Source: Sphingorhabdus lutea | GTDB taxonomy: Bacteria > Pseudomonadota > Alphaproteobacteria > Sphingomonadales > Sphingomonadaceae | NCBI RefSeq assembly: GCF_001889025.1 | Contig: NZ_CP018154.1 | Span: forward strand, 300,001 to 364,000 | Length of the DNA: 64,000 bases | Reading direction: 5' to 3' | Shown: one piece after another, positions 55,049 to 63,232 of the stretch | Position numbering within the stretch: position 1 is the stretch's first letter | Layout of the letters: every line of letters starts with the position of its first letter | Program-made: the position numbers and the translations under genes | Notes under the pieces: generated by a model | Databases searched by the model: none | What the model was told of the DNA's origin: nothing | The model's input: the letters and a program-made list of their open reading frames with translations, nothing else

Positions 55049-55888
55049 ATGATTTCAACGATACGCAAAAATTTAAGCGCCTGCATCGCGGCAATTGGCC
55101 TTGCGGCAGTAAGTTTGATTCCGTTGCAGCCAGCAATGGCATCGGGAGATTTACTGGTCGCGCCAACGCGTGTGATATTGGATAGTCAGCGCGGAACAGA
55201 GGTTATTTTGAACAATATTGGCACAGAAGAAACCACCTATCGTATATCTTTGGAATTACGCCGGATGAATGATCTTGGCCGTTTGGATGAGGTTGCAGAA
55301 GAAGATGCAACCGAAAAGGAAAGCACCGCTTTATCCTTAATCCGTTATGCGCCGCGCCGTGTGACTCTTCCGCCGAATCAGCCACAGGCAATAAGAGTGG
55401 GGTTGAATAATTTGAAAGATTTGGCCGATGGTGAATATCGCGCGCATATGATGTTTCGCGCAATTCCCAATACAGCTTCGGTTGCCGAGACTCAGGATGC
55501 GGGCGGCGGATTGCAAATTCAACTTATACCCATTTATGGCATCACCATTCCCATCATTATCCGCAAGGGTAATATTAGCGCATCTGCGGCCATTGCGAAT
55601 CCGCGTTTGGCACAGGATGAGACGGGGGCGAATTTATTCCTGATGGATTTAAGCCGTGAGGGAGATCGTTCGGTCTTTGGCGAAATATATGTAACCAAGG
55701 CTGGGCAGAGCGAACCATTAATGGTGGCCAAGGGTATCGCCATTTACCCAGAATTGGACAAGCGCACTATTGTGGTGCCGATTACCGCAGAGCAAGCGGC
55801 GACATTGAACGGGAATGTCACCATTTCCTATTATGAAGCGCCCGAAGCGGGCGGCGGATTGATTAGCGAAATTAAAACCACAATGTGA
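55049..55888 (+). CDS. PapD-like periplasmic chaperone
   Basis: A 279-residue periplasmic chaperone of the fimbrial PapD superfamily. A signal peptide (IAAIGLAAVSLIPLQPAMAS) precedes the N-terminal Ig domain: GDLLVAPTRVILDSQRGTEVILNNIG, then the F1-G1 region ALSLIRYAPRRVTLPPNQPQAIRV (the conserved RYAPRRVxLxPxxxQ). ATG 55049 is chosen because AAAAGGA lies eight bases upstream; the frame extends 36 bases earlier without support. The domain layout is of the long, alternate-usher type. The usher gene follows after 37 bases. Confidence 0.88.
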   Translation: MISTIRKNLSACIAAIGLAAVSLIPLQPAMASGDLLVAPTRVILDSQRGTEVILNNIGTEETTYRISLELRRMNDLGRLDEVAEEDATEKESTALSLIRYAPRRVTLPPNQPQAIRVGLNNLKDLADGEYRAHMMFRAIPNTASVAETQDAGGGLQIQLIPIYGITIPIIIRKGNISASAAIANPRLAQDETGANLFLMDLSREGDRSVFGEIYVTKAGQSEPLMVAKGIAIYPELDKRTIVVPITAEQAATLNGNVTISYYEAPEAGGGLISEIKTTM

Positions 55889-55925
55889 TTTAATGAAGGC
55901 TTGGCGTCAAAAATAAATAGCTGAA

Positions 55926-58652
55926 ATGTATAAATTATTTCATCATATAAAGCGGGCCATATTGGCCATTGCAATGGGGGTTGGTGCATGTCATGTGCCG
56001 GCCTCTACGGCATATGCGCAAGATGATGCTGGCTGGAAAGCCAATGATGATGATGCATTATTATTTGACGTGCGGGTGAAGCAATGGCGATTGGGTGATG
56101 GTGTTCGCGGATATCAAACCGATCAAGGTATATGCGTTGTTTTTGGCGATGCGATATTGGCGATGGATTTGCCGCTTCGTTTGGATAAGAAGTCGCGCCG
56201 CGCAACTGGATGGTTATTCCAAGAAAGCCGGACATTCACTTTAGACCGCGAACAAAATATAGTACAAATCGTGAACAAATCAATCGCGCTGCAAGCTGGT
56301 GATATTTATGATGTGCCAGAGGGTTGGTGTGTGGACACAAAAATTTTGGGTCAATGGTTGGATGTGACGTTAAAGCCTGACCTATCCAATGCATTATTGG
56401 TGATGGAATCGGAAAATAAATTGCCCTTTGAATATGCAGAGGAGCGAAAAGAAAAAGCAGCTAAAATCCGCCCGACAACCCAATTTGACCTTAATAAATT
56501 ACCACAGGCCACCGACCCATTTCGTTTTTGGCGCACGCCATCGGCGGATATTATTGCCACGGCGGGTGTGTCAAAGGATAAATTGGCCGGAAATCGCCAG
56601 GATGTTAGTTATGAGATTTTATTAAGCGGCGAATTGGCAAAGGCATCATTTGATGCGCGCCTGTCGTCGGATAATAAGGGTGTGCCGGATAATTTACGTT
56701 TGCGCCTATATCGCACAGATGTGAATGCGGGGCTGCTTGGCCCGTTAAAGGCAACATATGTCGGCATTGGTGATGTGTCCACTGTCTCCACATCATTGGG
56801 CGGGCAAAATACATTTGGACGGGGGGCATTTGTCACCAATCGTCCCATAGAGCGTCCCGAAAATTTTGATCGAACCACATTTCGCGGCGAATTGCCCAGT
56901 GATTGGGATGCAGAATTATACCGCAATGATCAGTTAATTGGCTATACGACCAGCAGGGGCGATGGGCGATATGAATTTTTGGATATCCCATTGCTTTATG
57001 GACAAAATAGTTTTGAGATTGTGCTTTATGGCCCGCAAGGACAGATTAGGCGTGAATATCGCAATGTGCCTGTTGGATTGGATTCTATTCCGCCAAAGCA
57101 AACCTATTATTGGGCGCATGTTCAGGATGCGGGTCGCGATTTAATTGGGCTTCAGGAACAACAAAGTTATGATTTCCTTGGGCTGAGAGGTGGGGTGGGA
57201 GTCGAGCGGGGTCTGAACAGCCGCACTTCGGTTGCCGCTTCGATAACCAGTTTAATGTCAAGGGGCGAGCGATATCATTATTTGGAGGCTTCGGTCCGCC
57301 GCGCCGTCGGGCCTGCCTTGGTCGAATTGGCCGCCGCCAATGATTTAGAAGGACATAGCGCGGTGAGCGCACAAATGCTTGGCCAATTTGGCGATGTAAA
57401 TATATCCGCGCAATCCATTTGGTTGGGCAAAAATTTCAATACGGAACGTGTGGATTTTAATGTAAAGCAAAAACACAATATTACCGCCGATTATAGTTTT
57501 AAAATCGGCAAGAATAATATCCCCCTGCATGTCGAATTACGTAATGACGTCAGACGCAATGGCGTCAGCAAATGGGAAGCATTGGGAAGGTTGTCATTTA
57601 ATATCAATAGATTAAATGTGAATACGGATATTAGCTGGGAAAAAGATGTGGTCGGTAATGTCGGTGCAGCGCAGCCGGCGCGTTTATATTCAACCGCGCG
57701 GGTAAGTGGGCGATTTGGCAAGGTGCGCCTGCGCGGAGAGGCGCGTTTTCAATTAAGCAATGGCGCAGGTTTTGAGGAATCACGCATTACCGCAGAATGG
57801 CGCGCGGGTGAAAATTCCGAATGGCGCGCGGAAGTCGGATATGATGCAAAGCAATCACGCGGCCGTGCGGCGATAGGCATGACACGTAAATTTAAACAAT
57901 TTGCCATGACCGGACAGGTTGAGGCGGCAAGTGATGGCGCGGTTGCGGCGGGTATTAACCTTGCCTTTAGCATTGGCCCAAAACCGGAAAGTGGGGGTTT
58001 TCGCGTAACCTCGGAAAAACTCGCCGCCAATGGTCAGGCATTGGCCATTATTTATCATGATGAAAATGGCGATGGGATAAGGCAGGAAAATGAACCATTG
58101 GAACAGGGCGTTGAATTGACCGCTGGATTTTCCGGGCGTTCCTTGCCCACAGATGTTAATGGCCGCACAATGGTTGATAATTTGCAGCCATTTGACCCTA
58201 TTTTAATCGGCATAGATGGTTCATCATTGCCCGATCCGTTTATTCAACCCGCCACCGCCGGTATTGTGGTGACGCCGCGTCCCGGTATTCCCATGTTGAT
58301 TGAATTGCCGTTGGTTTCCGCAGGGGATATTTCGGGAACATTGGTAAAACCGGGTGGTTCGCCGCTTTCTGGTGTGGATTTGGAATTATATGACAAAAAG
58401 GGATTATTGTTAAAAAAATCGCGGACCGAATATGATGGTTATTTTCTGTTCGAATCGGTACCCTATGGCGAATATATGGTTCGTATCGCGCCATTATCGG
58501 CCAGCATTACGGGAATGAAACCAGAATTATCCGGTCCAATATTGGTTGGCCGTAATAATCCATCTGCAGAGCAGGGGGTTATTGTTGCGCAGCCTTTGGA
58601 AAGAATTGCACAAAATAAATCATCGGATGAAGCGGGAGATATAAATAAATAA
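55926..58652 (+). CDS. Usher-like outer membrane protein with C-terminal Ca-type and carboxypeptidase-regulatory-like domains
   Basis: A 908-residue exported protein. Signal peptide to ~residue 32 (STAYAQ). Residues ~40-160 are an N-terminal domain rich in charged turns (IVVFGDAILAMDLPLRLDKK type). Residues ~330-400 have GYTTSRGDGRYEFLDIPLLYG and NSFEIVLYGPQGQIRREYR, typical of ushers. Residues ~400-690 are strand-rich, as a 24-strand barrel would be. Near residue 710 HDENGDGIRQENEPLEQG forms an EF-hand-like SdrD-type repeat, followed by a carboxypeptidase-regulatory-like domain (AGDISGTLVKPGGSPLSGVDLELYDKKG). Presumably it exports the DUF4402 subunit with the chaperone. Ushers of this type are rarely described; classification is inferred. 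Confidence 0.7.
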   Translation: MYKLFHHIKRAILAIAMGVGACHVPASTAYAQDDAGWKANDDDALLFDVRVKQWRLGDGVRGYQTDQGICVVFGDAILAMDLPLRLDKKSRRATGWLFQESRTFTLDREQNIVQIVNKSIALQAGDIYDVPEGWCVDTKILGQWLDVTLKPDLSNALLVMESENKLPFEYAEERKEKAAKIRPTTQFDLNKLPQATDPFRFWRTPSADIIATAGVSKDKLAGNRQDVSYEILLSGELAKASFDARLSSDNKGVPDNLRLRLYRTDVNAGLLGPLKATYVGIGDVSTVSTSLGGQNTFGRGAFVTNRPIERPENFDRTTFRGELPSDWDAELYRNDQLIGYTTSRGDGRYEFLDIPLLYGQNSFEIVLYGPQGQIRREYRNVPVGLDSIPPKQTYYWAHVQDAGRDLIGLQEQQSYDFLGLRGGVGVERGLNSRTSVAASITSLMSRGERYHYLEASVRRAVGPALVELAAANDLEGHSAVSAQMLGQFGDVNISAQSIWLGKNFNTERVDFNVKQKHNITADYSFKIGKNNIPLHVELRNDVRRNGVSKWEALGRLSFNINRLNVNTDISWEKDVVGNVGAAQPARLYSTARVSGRFGKVRLRGEARFQLSNGAGFEESRITAEWRAGENSEWRAEVGYDAKQSRGRAAIGMTRKFKQFAMTGQVEAASDGAVAAGINLAFSIGPKPESGGFRVTSEKLAANGQALAIIYHDENGDGIRQENEPLEQGVELTAGFSGRSLPTDVNGRTMVDNLQPFDPILIGIDGSSLPDPFIQPATAGIVVTPRPGIPMLIELPLVSAGDISGTLVKPGGSPLSGVDLELYDKKGLLLKKSRTEYDGYFLFESVPYGEYMVRIAPLSASITGMKPELSGPILVGRNNPSAEQGVIVAQPLERIAQNKSSDEAGDINK

Positions 58653-58738
58653 AATGAAAAGATTATATGCAAGATGATAAACCATCATGCATCATCAGAT
58701 GTATTTTATATTTTGTAAATATGGAGAAATGTAAAAGA

Positions 58739-58814
58739 TGGTGGGCGATAACGGGCTCGAACCGCTGACCCTCTCGGTGTAAACGAGATGCTCTACCAAC
58801 TGAGCTAATCGCCC
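58739..58814 (-). tRNA. tRNA-Val (UAC)
   Basis: The minus strand has a full cloverleaf: GGGCGAT pairs with ATCGCCC (one wobble-free stem), the D arm GCTCAGTTGGTAGAGC, and the anticodon loop TTTACAC with TAC. CCA is encoded (58739-58741), discriminator A. The rest of the 328-base gap between the usher gene and tldD shows no other gene. It is the only leftward gene in this rightward region. Confidence 0.96.
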
Positions 58815-58980
58815 ATCTTTATCAGCAACTTTATGAGTTATAAAGTGCAGGAGGGGCAAATGCCAAAGAGTTTTGGTTTTGGCAAGTCTTTACTTTCAAA
58901 AAAAGCAAAAATTTTCGATATTCTTATAAAATTGGCGAAAAATAGTTTCGAATATCCCATATCATGCCTATATCAACATT

Positions 58981-60408
58981 ATGAACATAGATGATCCACG
59001 TATTTTTTTATACCGTCCAGGCCTTTTAGATCCGGATTCGGCGCAGCAATTGGCAAAAATGTCATTGGCATCATGCGATGATGGGGAAATTTACCTGCAA
59101 TATAGTGCAGTCGAATCATTTGGATTTGACGATGGCCGCTTAAAAACCGCGGATTATTCGGTTGATTCAGGATTTGGTCTGCGCGGTGTGTCGGGCGAAA
59201 TGACAGGGTTCAGCCATGCCAGCGAGATAAGCGAGGCAGCAATTAAGCGCGCGGCGCAAACATTGCAATTATTGGATCCTGCCACGCAAAATCCCGCTGC
59301 GCCCCCGCAAAGGACCAACAGACATTTATATACAGATGGCAATCCCTTGGAACAGCTTGCCTTTGCAAAGAAAGTCGCATTGTGTGAGAAAATCGACGCA
59401 GCTGCACGTGCGCGTGATCCGCGTGTTAAACAGGCCAGCATAGGATTATCGGCCAGTTGGAGCGTGATTGAAATCGTCCGCGCTGATGGATTTGTGGCCA
59501 CCGACATCCGTCCATTGGTGCGGTTAAATGTGTCGATTGTTTTGGAAGAAAATGGCCGCCGCGAATCGGGCAGTTTTGGTTTGGGTGGTCGTTATTTATA
59601 TGATAAATTATTTGACGAAAGCGAATGGATGCGCGCCATTGAAGAGGCGTTTAAGCAGGCCGAGGCAAATTTACGTTCCGTTCCTGCCCCTGCGGGGGAT
59701 ATGACCGTATTACTTGGCCCTGGTTGGCCGGGCGTGTTGTTGCATGAGGCGGTCGGCCACGGTTTAGAGGGGGATTTTAACCGCAAAGGAACATCGGCAT
59801 TTTCCGGAAAAATTGGGCAAAGGGTGGCTTCTCCAGGGGTGACCATTATTGACAATGGCGCAATTGCGGATCGGCGTGGTTCGCTTTCCATTGATGATGA
59901 AGGCACGGCGACTCAAGAAAATATATTGATTGAGGACGGTATTTTGCGTGGATATATGCAGGACCGCATGAATGCCCGTTTGATGGGGGTTGAGCCCACG
60001 GGCAATGGCCGCCGTGAAAGCTATGCCCATGCGCCCATGCCGCGCATGACCAACACATATATGCAGGGCGGCGAAGATGACCCGGAAGAATTATTATCGC
60101 GCGTCAAGGATGGCATTTATGCCAAAAGCTTTGGTGGCGGACAGGTGGATATTGTGTCGGGCAAATTCGTGTTCAGCTGTACAGAGGCATATAAAGTGAA
60201 AAATGGCAAATTGGGCGACCCCATTAAGGGTGCGACCTTAATTGGCGATGGTCCGGTTGCCATGCAAAAGGTTATTGGCATTGGCAATGATATGGCATTG
60301 GATGAAGGTATTGGCATTTGTGGCAAGGGCGGGCAAAGCGTGCCAGCCGGCGTCGGTCAGCCAAGCGTGCTTATATCTGGATTAACCGTTGGCGGCACAG
60401 GCGGGTGA
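58981..60408 (+). CDS. tldD: TldD-family metallopeptidase
   Basis: A 475-residue subunit of the TldD/TldE peptidase complex, which trims peptides such as microcins and helps CcdA-like turnover in other bacteria. The catalytic HExxxH motif is in LLHEAVGHGLEGDFNRKGTS (~residues 258-276), where metal is bound, and the C-terminal FSCTEAYKVKNGKLGDPIKGATLIG is conserved. TldE (PmbA) is not encoded in the window. The gene precedes the DUF2007 and EEP genes on the same strand. Confidence 0.96.
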   Translation: MNIDDPRIFLYRPGLLDPDSAQQLAKMSLASCDDGEIYLQYSAVESFGFDDGRLKTADYSVDSGFGLRGVSGEMTGFSHASEISEAAIKRAAQTLQLLDPATQNPAAPPQRTNRHLYTDGNPLEQLAFAKKVALCEKIDAAARARDPRVKQASIGLSASWSVIEIVRADGFVATDIRPLVRLNVSIVLEENGRRESGSFGLGGRYLYDKLFDESEWMRAIEEAFKQAEANLRSVPAPAGDMTVLLGPGWPGVLLHEAVGHGLEGDFNRKGTSAFSGKIGQRVASPGVTIIDNGAIADRRGSLSIDDEGTATQENILIEDGILRGYMQDRMNARLMGVEPTGNGRRESYAHAPMPRMTNTYMQGGEDDPEELLSRVKDGIYAKSFGGGQVDIVSGKFVFSCTEAYKVKNGKLGDPIKGATLIGDGPVAMQKVIGIGNDMALDEGIGICGKGGQSVPAGVGQPSVLISGLTVGGTGG

Positions 60409-60441
60409 TGATGAAACAATTGGCGGCCAAGAAAATATAAT

Positions 60442-60654
60442 ATGTCTCTTGTCGAACTTGCCCGTTTCCCAACCAAAATAAAGGCAGATATTTGCAAGTC
60501 ATTTTTGCAATCGCATGAAATTATGTCGGTTATATTTGATGATGGCATGAATAATTTTTTTGGTGGAGGCGGTTTAATTGCGGTGAAGCTGATGGTTTTG
60601 GATGAAGATCATGATGAAGCCGCTTCATTATTGGCCAAGGCAGAATTATTATGA
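60442..60654 (+). CDS. DUF2007 domain protein
   Basis: A 70-residue protein with the DUF2007 ferredoxin-like fold: SLVELARFPTKIKADICKSFLQSHEIMS and GLIAVKLMVLDEDHDEAASLLAKAE. The family is described as a putative signal-transducing protein; a function is not established. It may be co-transcribed with tldD (33 bases apart) and the EEP enzyme (10 bases apart). Confidence 0.82.
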   Translation: MSLVELARFPTKIKADICKSFLQSHEIMSVIFDDGMNNFFGGGGLIAVKLMVLDEDHDEAASLLAKAELL

Positions 60655-60664
60655 AGGCGTGTAA

Positions 60665-61381
60665 ATGACCCTGTCCCTGCGGGTTACCAGTTATAATATA
60701 CATAAAGCCGTTGGCACAGATGGGCGATATGATCCGGCGCGTATTATGGATATATTACATATTGTCGATGCTGATATTGTCGCCCTTCAGGAATCGGATC
60801 GCCGTTTTGGAAATCGGCACAGCTGTTTGCCATTGGATATGATAGAAAATAACCAAAAATGGCAAATTGTTGATTTTAAGGGAAAGCATGAAAAAAAAGT
60901 GCATCATGGCATAGGGTGGCATGGCAATGCGCTGTTCATTCCAAAACAGGCAAAGATAATTCATTCCGAAACAATTAAACTCCCGACATTAGAACCAAGG
61001 GGAGCGATTTGCGCACATATTGAAATTGGTGGACAACATTTATGCATAATATCATGCCATTTGGATCTGTCTGGCCTTTGGCGGCGGCGACAAATAAGGA
61101 CGATTTTGGAATATATTGATAAGCATCCCCATAAATTACCAACAATTTTAATGGGGGATTTTAACCAATGGTCGCGTTCGGGGGCATTATCCGAATTTGC
61201 CTATCATCATTTGAAATTGGTGGATATGGGCCCCAGCTTCCCTTCGCGGCGGCCGGTTGCCCGGCTTGACCGTTTATTGCACAGCCCTGATATCATCATC
61301 TCTAATCATGGTGTTTGCGATGATGCAAAGGCGCGGCAGGCATCGGACCATTTGCCCATTTGGGCTGATGTGCAGATATGA
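60665..61381 (+). CDS. Endonuclease/exonuclease/phosphatase family protein
   Basis: A 238-residue EEP-superfamily hydrolase. Catalytic motifs: VTSYNIHKAVGTDGRYDP (Asn), IVALQESDRRF (metal-binding Glu ~residue 40), LCIISCHLDLSGLWRR (~130), LMGDFNQWSRSG (Asp and Asn ~160) and the terminal ASDHLPIWADV (His). No signal peptide is obvious, so it is likely cytosolic; substrates can be nucleic acids or phospholipids. It follows the DUF2007 gene closely. Confidence 0.92.
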   Translation: MTLSLRVTSYNIHKAVGTDGRYDPARIMDILHIVDADIVALQESDRRFGNRHSCLPLDMIENNQKWQIVDFKGKHEKKVHHGIGWHGNALFIPKQAKIIHSETIKLPTLEPRGAICAHIEIGGQHLCIISCHLDLSGLWRRRQIRTILEYIDKHPHKLPTILMGDFNQWSRSGALSEFAYHHLKLVDMGPSFPSRRPVARLDRLLHSPDIIISNHGVCDDAKARQASDHLPIWADVQI

Positions 61382-61411
61382 ATATGCCGACTGTTTATTT
61401 TTTAGGCAATA

Positions 61412-61475
61412 TTGCAGTGCAACTTAATAATTGACTAAATTATAAGCATATTGAATTGCACAATGATAAGGCAAT
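61412..61475. promoter_or_regulatory. Candidate NtrC-type activator sites upstream of amt
   Basis: TTGCAGTGCAA (61412-61422) is palindromic around a central base, and ATTGC at 61455-61459 and GCAAT at 61471-61475 form a second spaced inverted repeat. They lie 40-100 bases before the sigma-54 promoter, the right place for enhancer-binding protein sites. The match to a known NtrC consensus is only partial. Confidence 0.4.
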
Positions 61476-61512
61476 ATCGATAAACATATAAATTTCCTAT
61501 GTTTTTTAATAA

Positions 61513-61528
61513 TGGCACGCCCCGTGCA
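61513..61528 (+). promoter_or_regulatory. Sigma-54 promoter of amt
   Basis: TGGCACGCCCCGTGCA has GG at 61514-61515 and GC at 61526-61527 with exactly ten bases between, and matches TGGCACG-N4-TTGCA except for one T. Transcription would start near 61539, so an upstream in-frame GTG at 61533 cannot be used; ATG 61602, with AAGGGA before it, is the start of amt. Confidence 0.88.
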
Positions 61529-61601
61529 ATAAGTGTCCATGATGGAAAATTATGACGATTTTCCCATGATGACAGCATTAAAAAAATTAAGGGATGAAAT
61601 A

Positions 61602-62945
61602 ATGCGGAAAACTAAAATGATAATGGGGGCAGTGGGAGCGACAGCATTTAGCATGCTGAGCGTTCTTCCTGCATTTGCACAAGAGGCGGCCGAAGCCGCT
61701 GCGCCAATTGTGGATAAGGGCGATACCGCATGGATGATGACCGCCACTGTTTTGGTCATGGCCATGATTGTACCGGGCTTGGCTTTATTTTATGGCGGTT
61801 TGGTTCGCACCAAAAATATGCTTTCCGTATTGACGCAAATTATCGCAGTGGCCAGCTTGGCGATGGTGGTTTGGGTGCTATATGGCTATAGCATGGCCTT
61901 TGGTGGCGGGGATTTAATCCCTGGCATAGTCGGTAATTTCGATAAGATATTCCTAAATGGTGTCACCGTGGATAGCGTGGCCGACACATTTAGCGATGGG
62001 TTCAAAATCCCAGAATATGTCTTTATTGCATTCCAAATGACATTTGCCGCGATTACCGTGGCCTTGGTCGTTGGCGGATTGGTGGAGCGTTTGAAATTCA
62101 GCGCATTGATGTTGTTTGCATTAATCTGGTTGACCATCGTTTATTTCCCCATTGCACATATGGTGTGGGGCGTTGGCGGCATTATTCTTGACATGGGCGC
62201 ATATGATTTTGCCGGCGGCACAGTTGTGCATATTAATGCAGGTGTTTCGGCATTGGTTGGCGCCATTATCCTTGGCAAACGTATCGGTTATCAAAAAGAA
62301 ATTATGGCACCGCATAGCCTGACCATGACCTTAATCGGCACCGGTTTATTGTGGGTGGGTTGGTTCGGATTTAATGCAGGCTCTGCATTAGAAGCAAATG
62401 GATCAGCAGCATTGGCAATGATTAACACCTTTGCGGCAACCGCAGGCGGCGTATTATTCTGGATGCTTACCGAAAAAGCATTGGGTCATAAGGGGTCAAT
62501 GTTGGGTGCATGTTCCGGCGCGATAGCAGGATTGGTGGCGATTACACCAGCTGCGGGTAATGCAGGACCAGCGGGCGCAATATTATTGGGCGGTCTATCA
62601 TCGGTTATCTGCTGCTATTTCGTGATGAAGTTGAAAGCGAAATTTGGCTTTGATGATTCACTTGACGCATTTGGTATCCATGGTTTGGGCGGCATAGTTG
62701 GTTCAATTGGTGTTGCCATTGTCAATTTGCCCGGCCTTGGCGGTCAAGCAGGTGATGATTATGATCTAATGGGTCAATTGGGCATCCAAATTGCCGCTGT
62801 CGGTATTGCGGTTGCGTGGGCAACCATTGGTTCAGCGATTGCATTCTACATCGTTAAAGCGGTTATCGGATTACGGGTAAGCGAAGAAGTAGAGCGCGAA
62901 GGTCTTGATCTTGGTGAGCATGGCGAACGCGCTTATAATTATTGA
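61602..62945 (+). CDS. amt: Ammonium transporter Amt
   Basis: A 447-residue inner membrane ammonium channel with eleven helices after a signal peptide (AFSMLSVLPAFAQ). The pore region has the signature GGTVVHINAGVSALVGAIILG with His near residue 190, the Phe gate in YGYSMAFGGG and DAFGIHGLGGIVGSIGV with the second pore His (~340). The C-terminal GLRVSEEVEREGLDLGEHGERAY matches the GlnK-binding tail. glnK/glnB is not adjacent, which is unusual for an amt gene. The upstream sigma-54 promoter fixes the start, and expression is expected when nitrogen is limiting. Confidence 0.96.
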   Translation: MRKTKMIMGAVGATAFSMLSVLPAFAQEAAEAAAPIVDKGDTAWMMTATVLVMAMIVPGLALFYGGLVRTKNMLSVLTQIIAVASLAMVVWVLYGYSMAFGGGDLIPGIVGNFDKIFLNGVTVDSVADTFSDGFKIPEYVFIAFQMTFAAITVALVVGGLVERLKFSALMLFALIWLTIVYFPIAHMVWGVGGIILDMGAYDFAGGTVVHINAGVSALVGAIILGKRIGYQKEIMAPHSLTMTLIGTGLLWVGWFGFNAGSALEANGSAALAMINTFAATAGGVLFWMLTEKALGHKGSMLGACSGAIAGLVAITPAAGNAGPAGAILLGGLSSVICCYFVMKLKAKFGFDDSLDAFGIHGLGGIVGSIGVAIVNLPGLGGQAGDDYDLMGQLGIQIAAVGIAVAWATIGSAIAFYIVKAVIGLRVSEEVEREGLDLGEHGERAYNY

Positions 62946-62954
62946 TGATAAGGG

Positions 62955-63073
62955 AGGATGGCAGAAAAAGTGGGAACCGGTTTTTCGCTTCGCCATCCGA
63001 CCAAAAGATTGAACAGGATGGCAGAAAAAGTGGGAACCGGTTTTCAAATATTGGTTAGAACTTTGAACCATCC
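62955..63073 (+). repeat. Two-copy palindromic repeat downstream of amt
   Basis: A 30-base unit occurs twice (62955-62984 and 63015-63044), 60 bases apart and identical. It includes GTGGGAACCGGTTTT. Each copy is the left half of a larger hairpin: GGATGGC pairs with GCCATCC (62992-62998) in copy 1 and GGATGG with CCATCC (63068-63073) in copy 2. This resembles short extragenic palindromic elements known from other alphaproteobacteria. Confidence 0.75.
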
Positions 63074-63096
63074 GAACAAAAGGAAAATAAATTAAA

Positions 63097-63217
63097 CAGT
63101 TTGACGGGTAAAATATTCTCTCTCACTCTCTCCTAGGCTATTTTATCCGTCTCAACTTGTTCCTCCCGCGAACAGCGACTTATACCCGGACCGAAATATC
63201 GGTTCGGGTATTTTTTT
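63097..63217 (+). ncRNA. Candidate three-hairpin small RNA with anti-Shine-Dalgarno loops
   Basis: Hairpin 1 pairs GACGGGTAAAATA (63103-63115) with TATTTTATCCGTC (63139-63151) over 13 bases (one G-U) and has a 23-base CU-rich loop. Hairpin 2 has stem TTGTTC/GAACAG (63157-63162, 63170-63175) and the loop CTCCCGC. Hairpin 3 is a rho-independent terminator (63183-63217). CU-rich loops can bind ribosome sites, as in alphaproteobacterial small RNAs such as those of the alpha-r14 type. A weak promoter (TTGAAC, 17 bases, AATAAA) lies at 63063-63091. No Rfam match could be tested; this is a prediction. Confidence 0.65.
63183..63217 (+). terminator. Rho-independent terminator of the candidate small RNA
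   Basis: TACCCGGACCGA (63183-63194) pairs with TCGGTTCGGGTA (63199-63210) over 12 bases with one G-U, around a four-base loop, followed by seven T. It is 240 bases after amt, so it is more likely to end a short separate transcript than the amt message, though amt read-through would also stop here. Confidence 0.9.
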
Positions 63218-63232
63218 AACGGCGCTTTGGCC

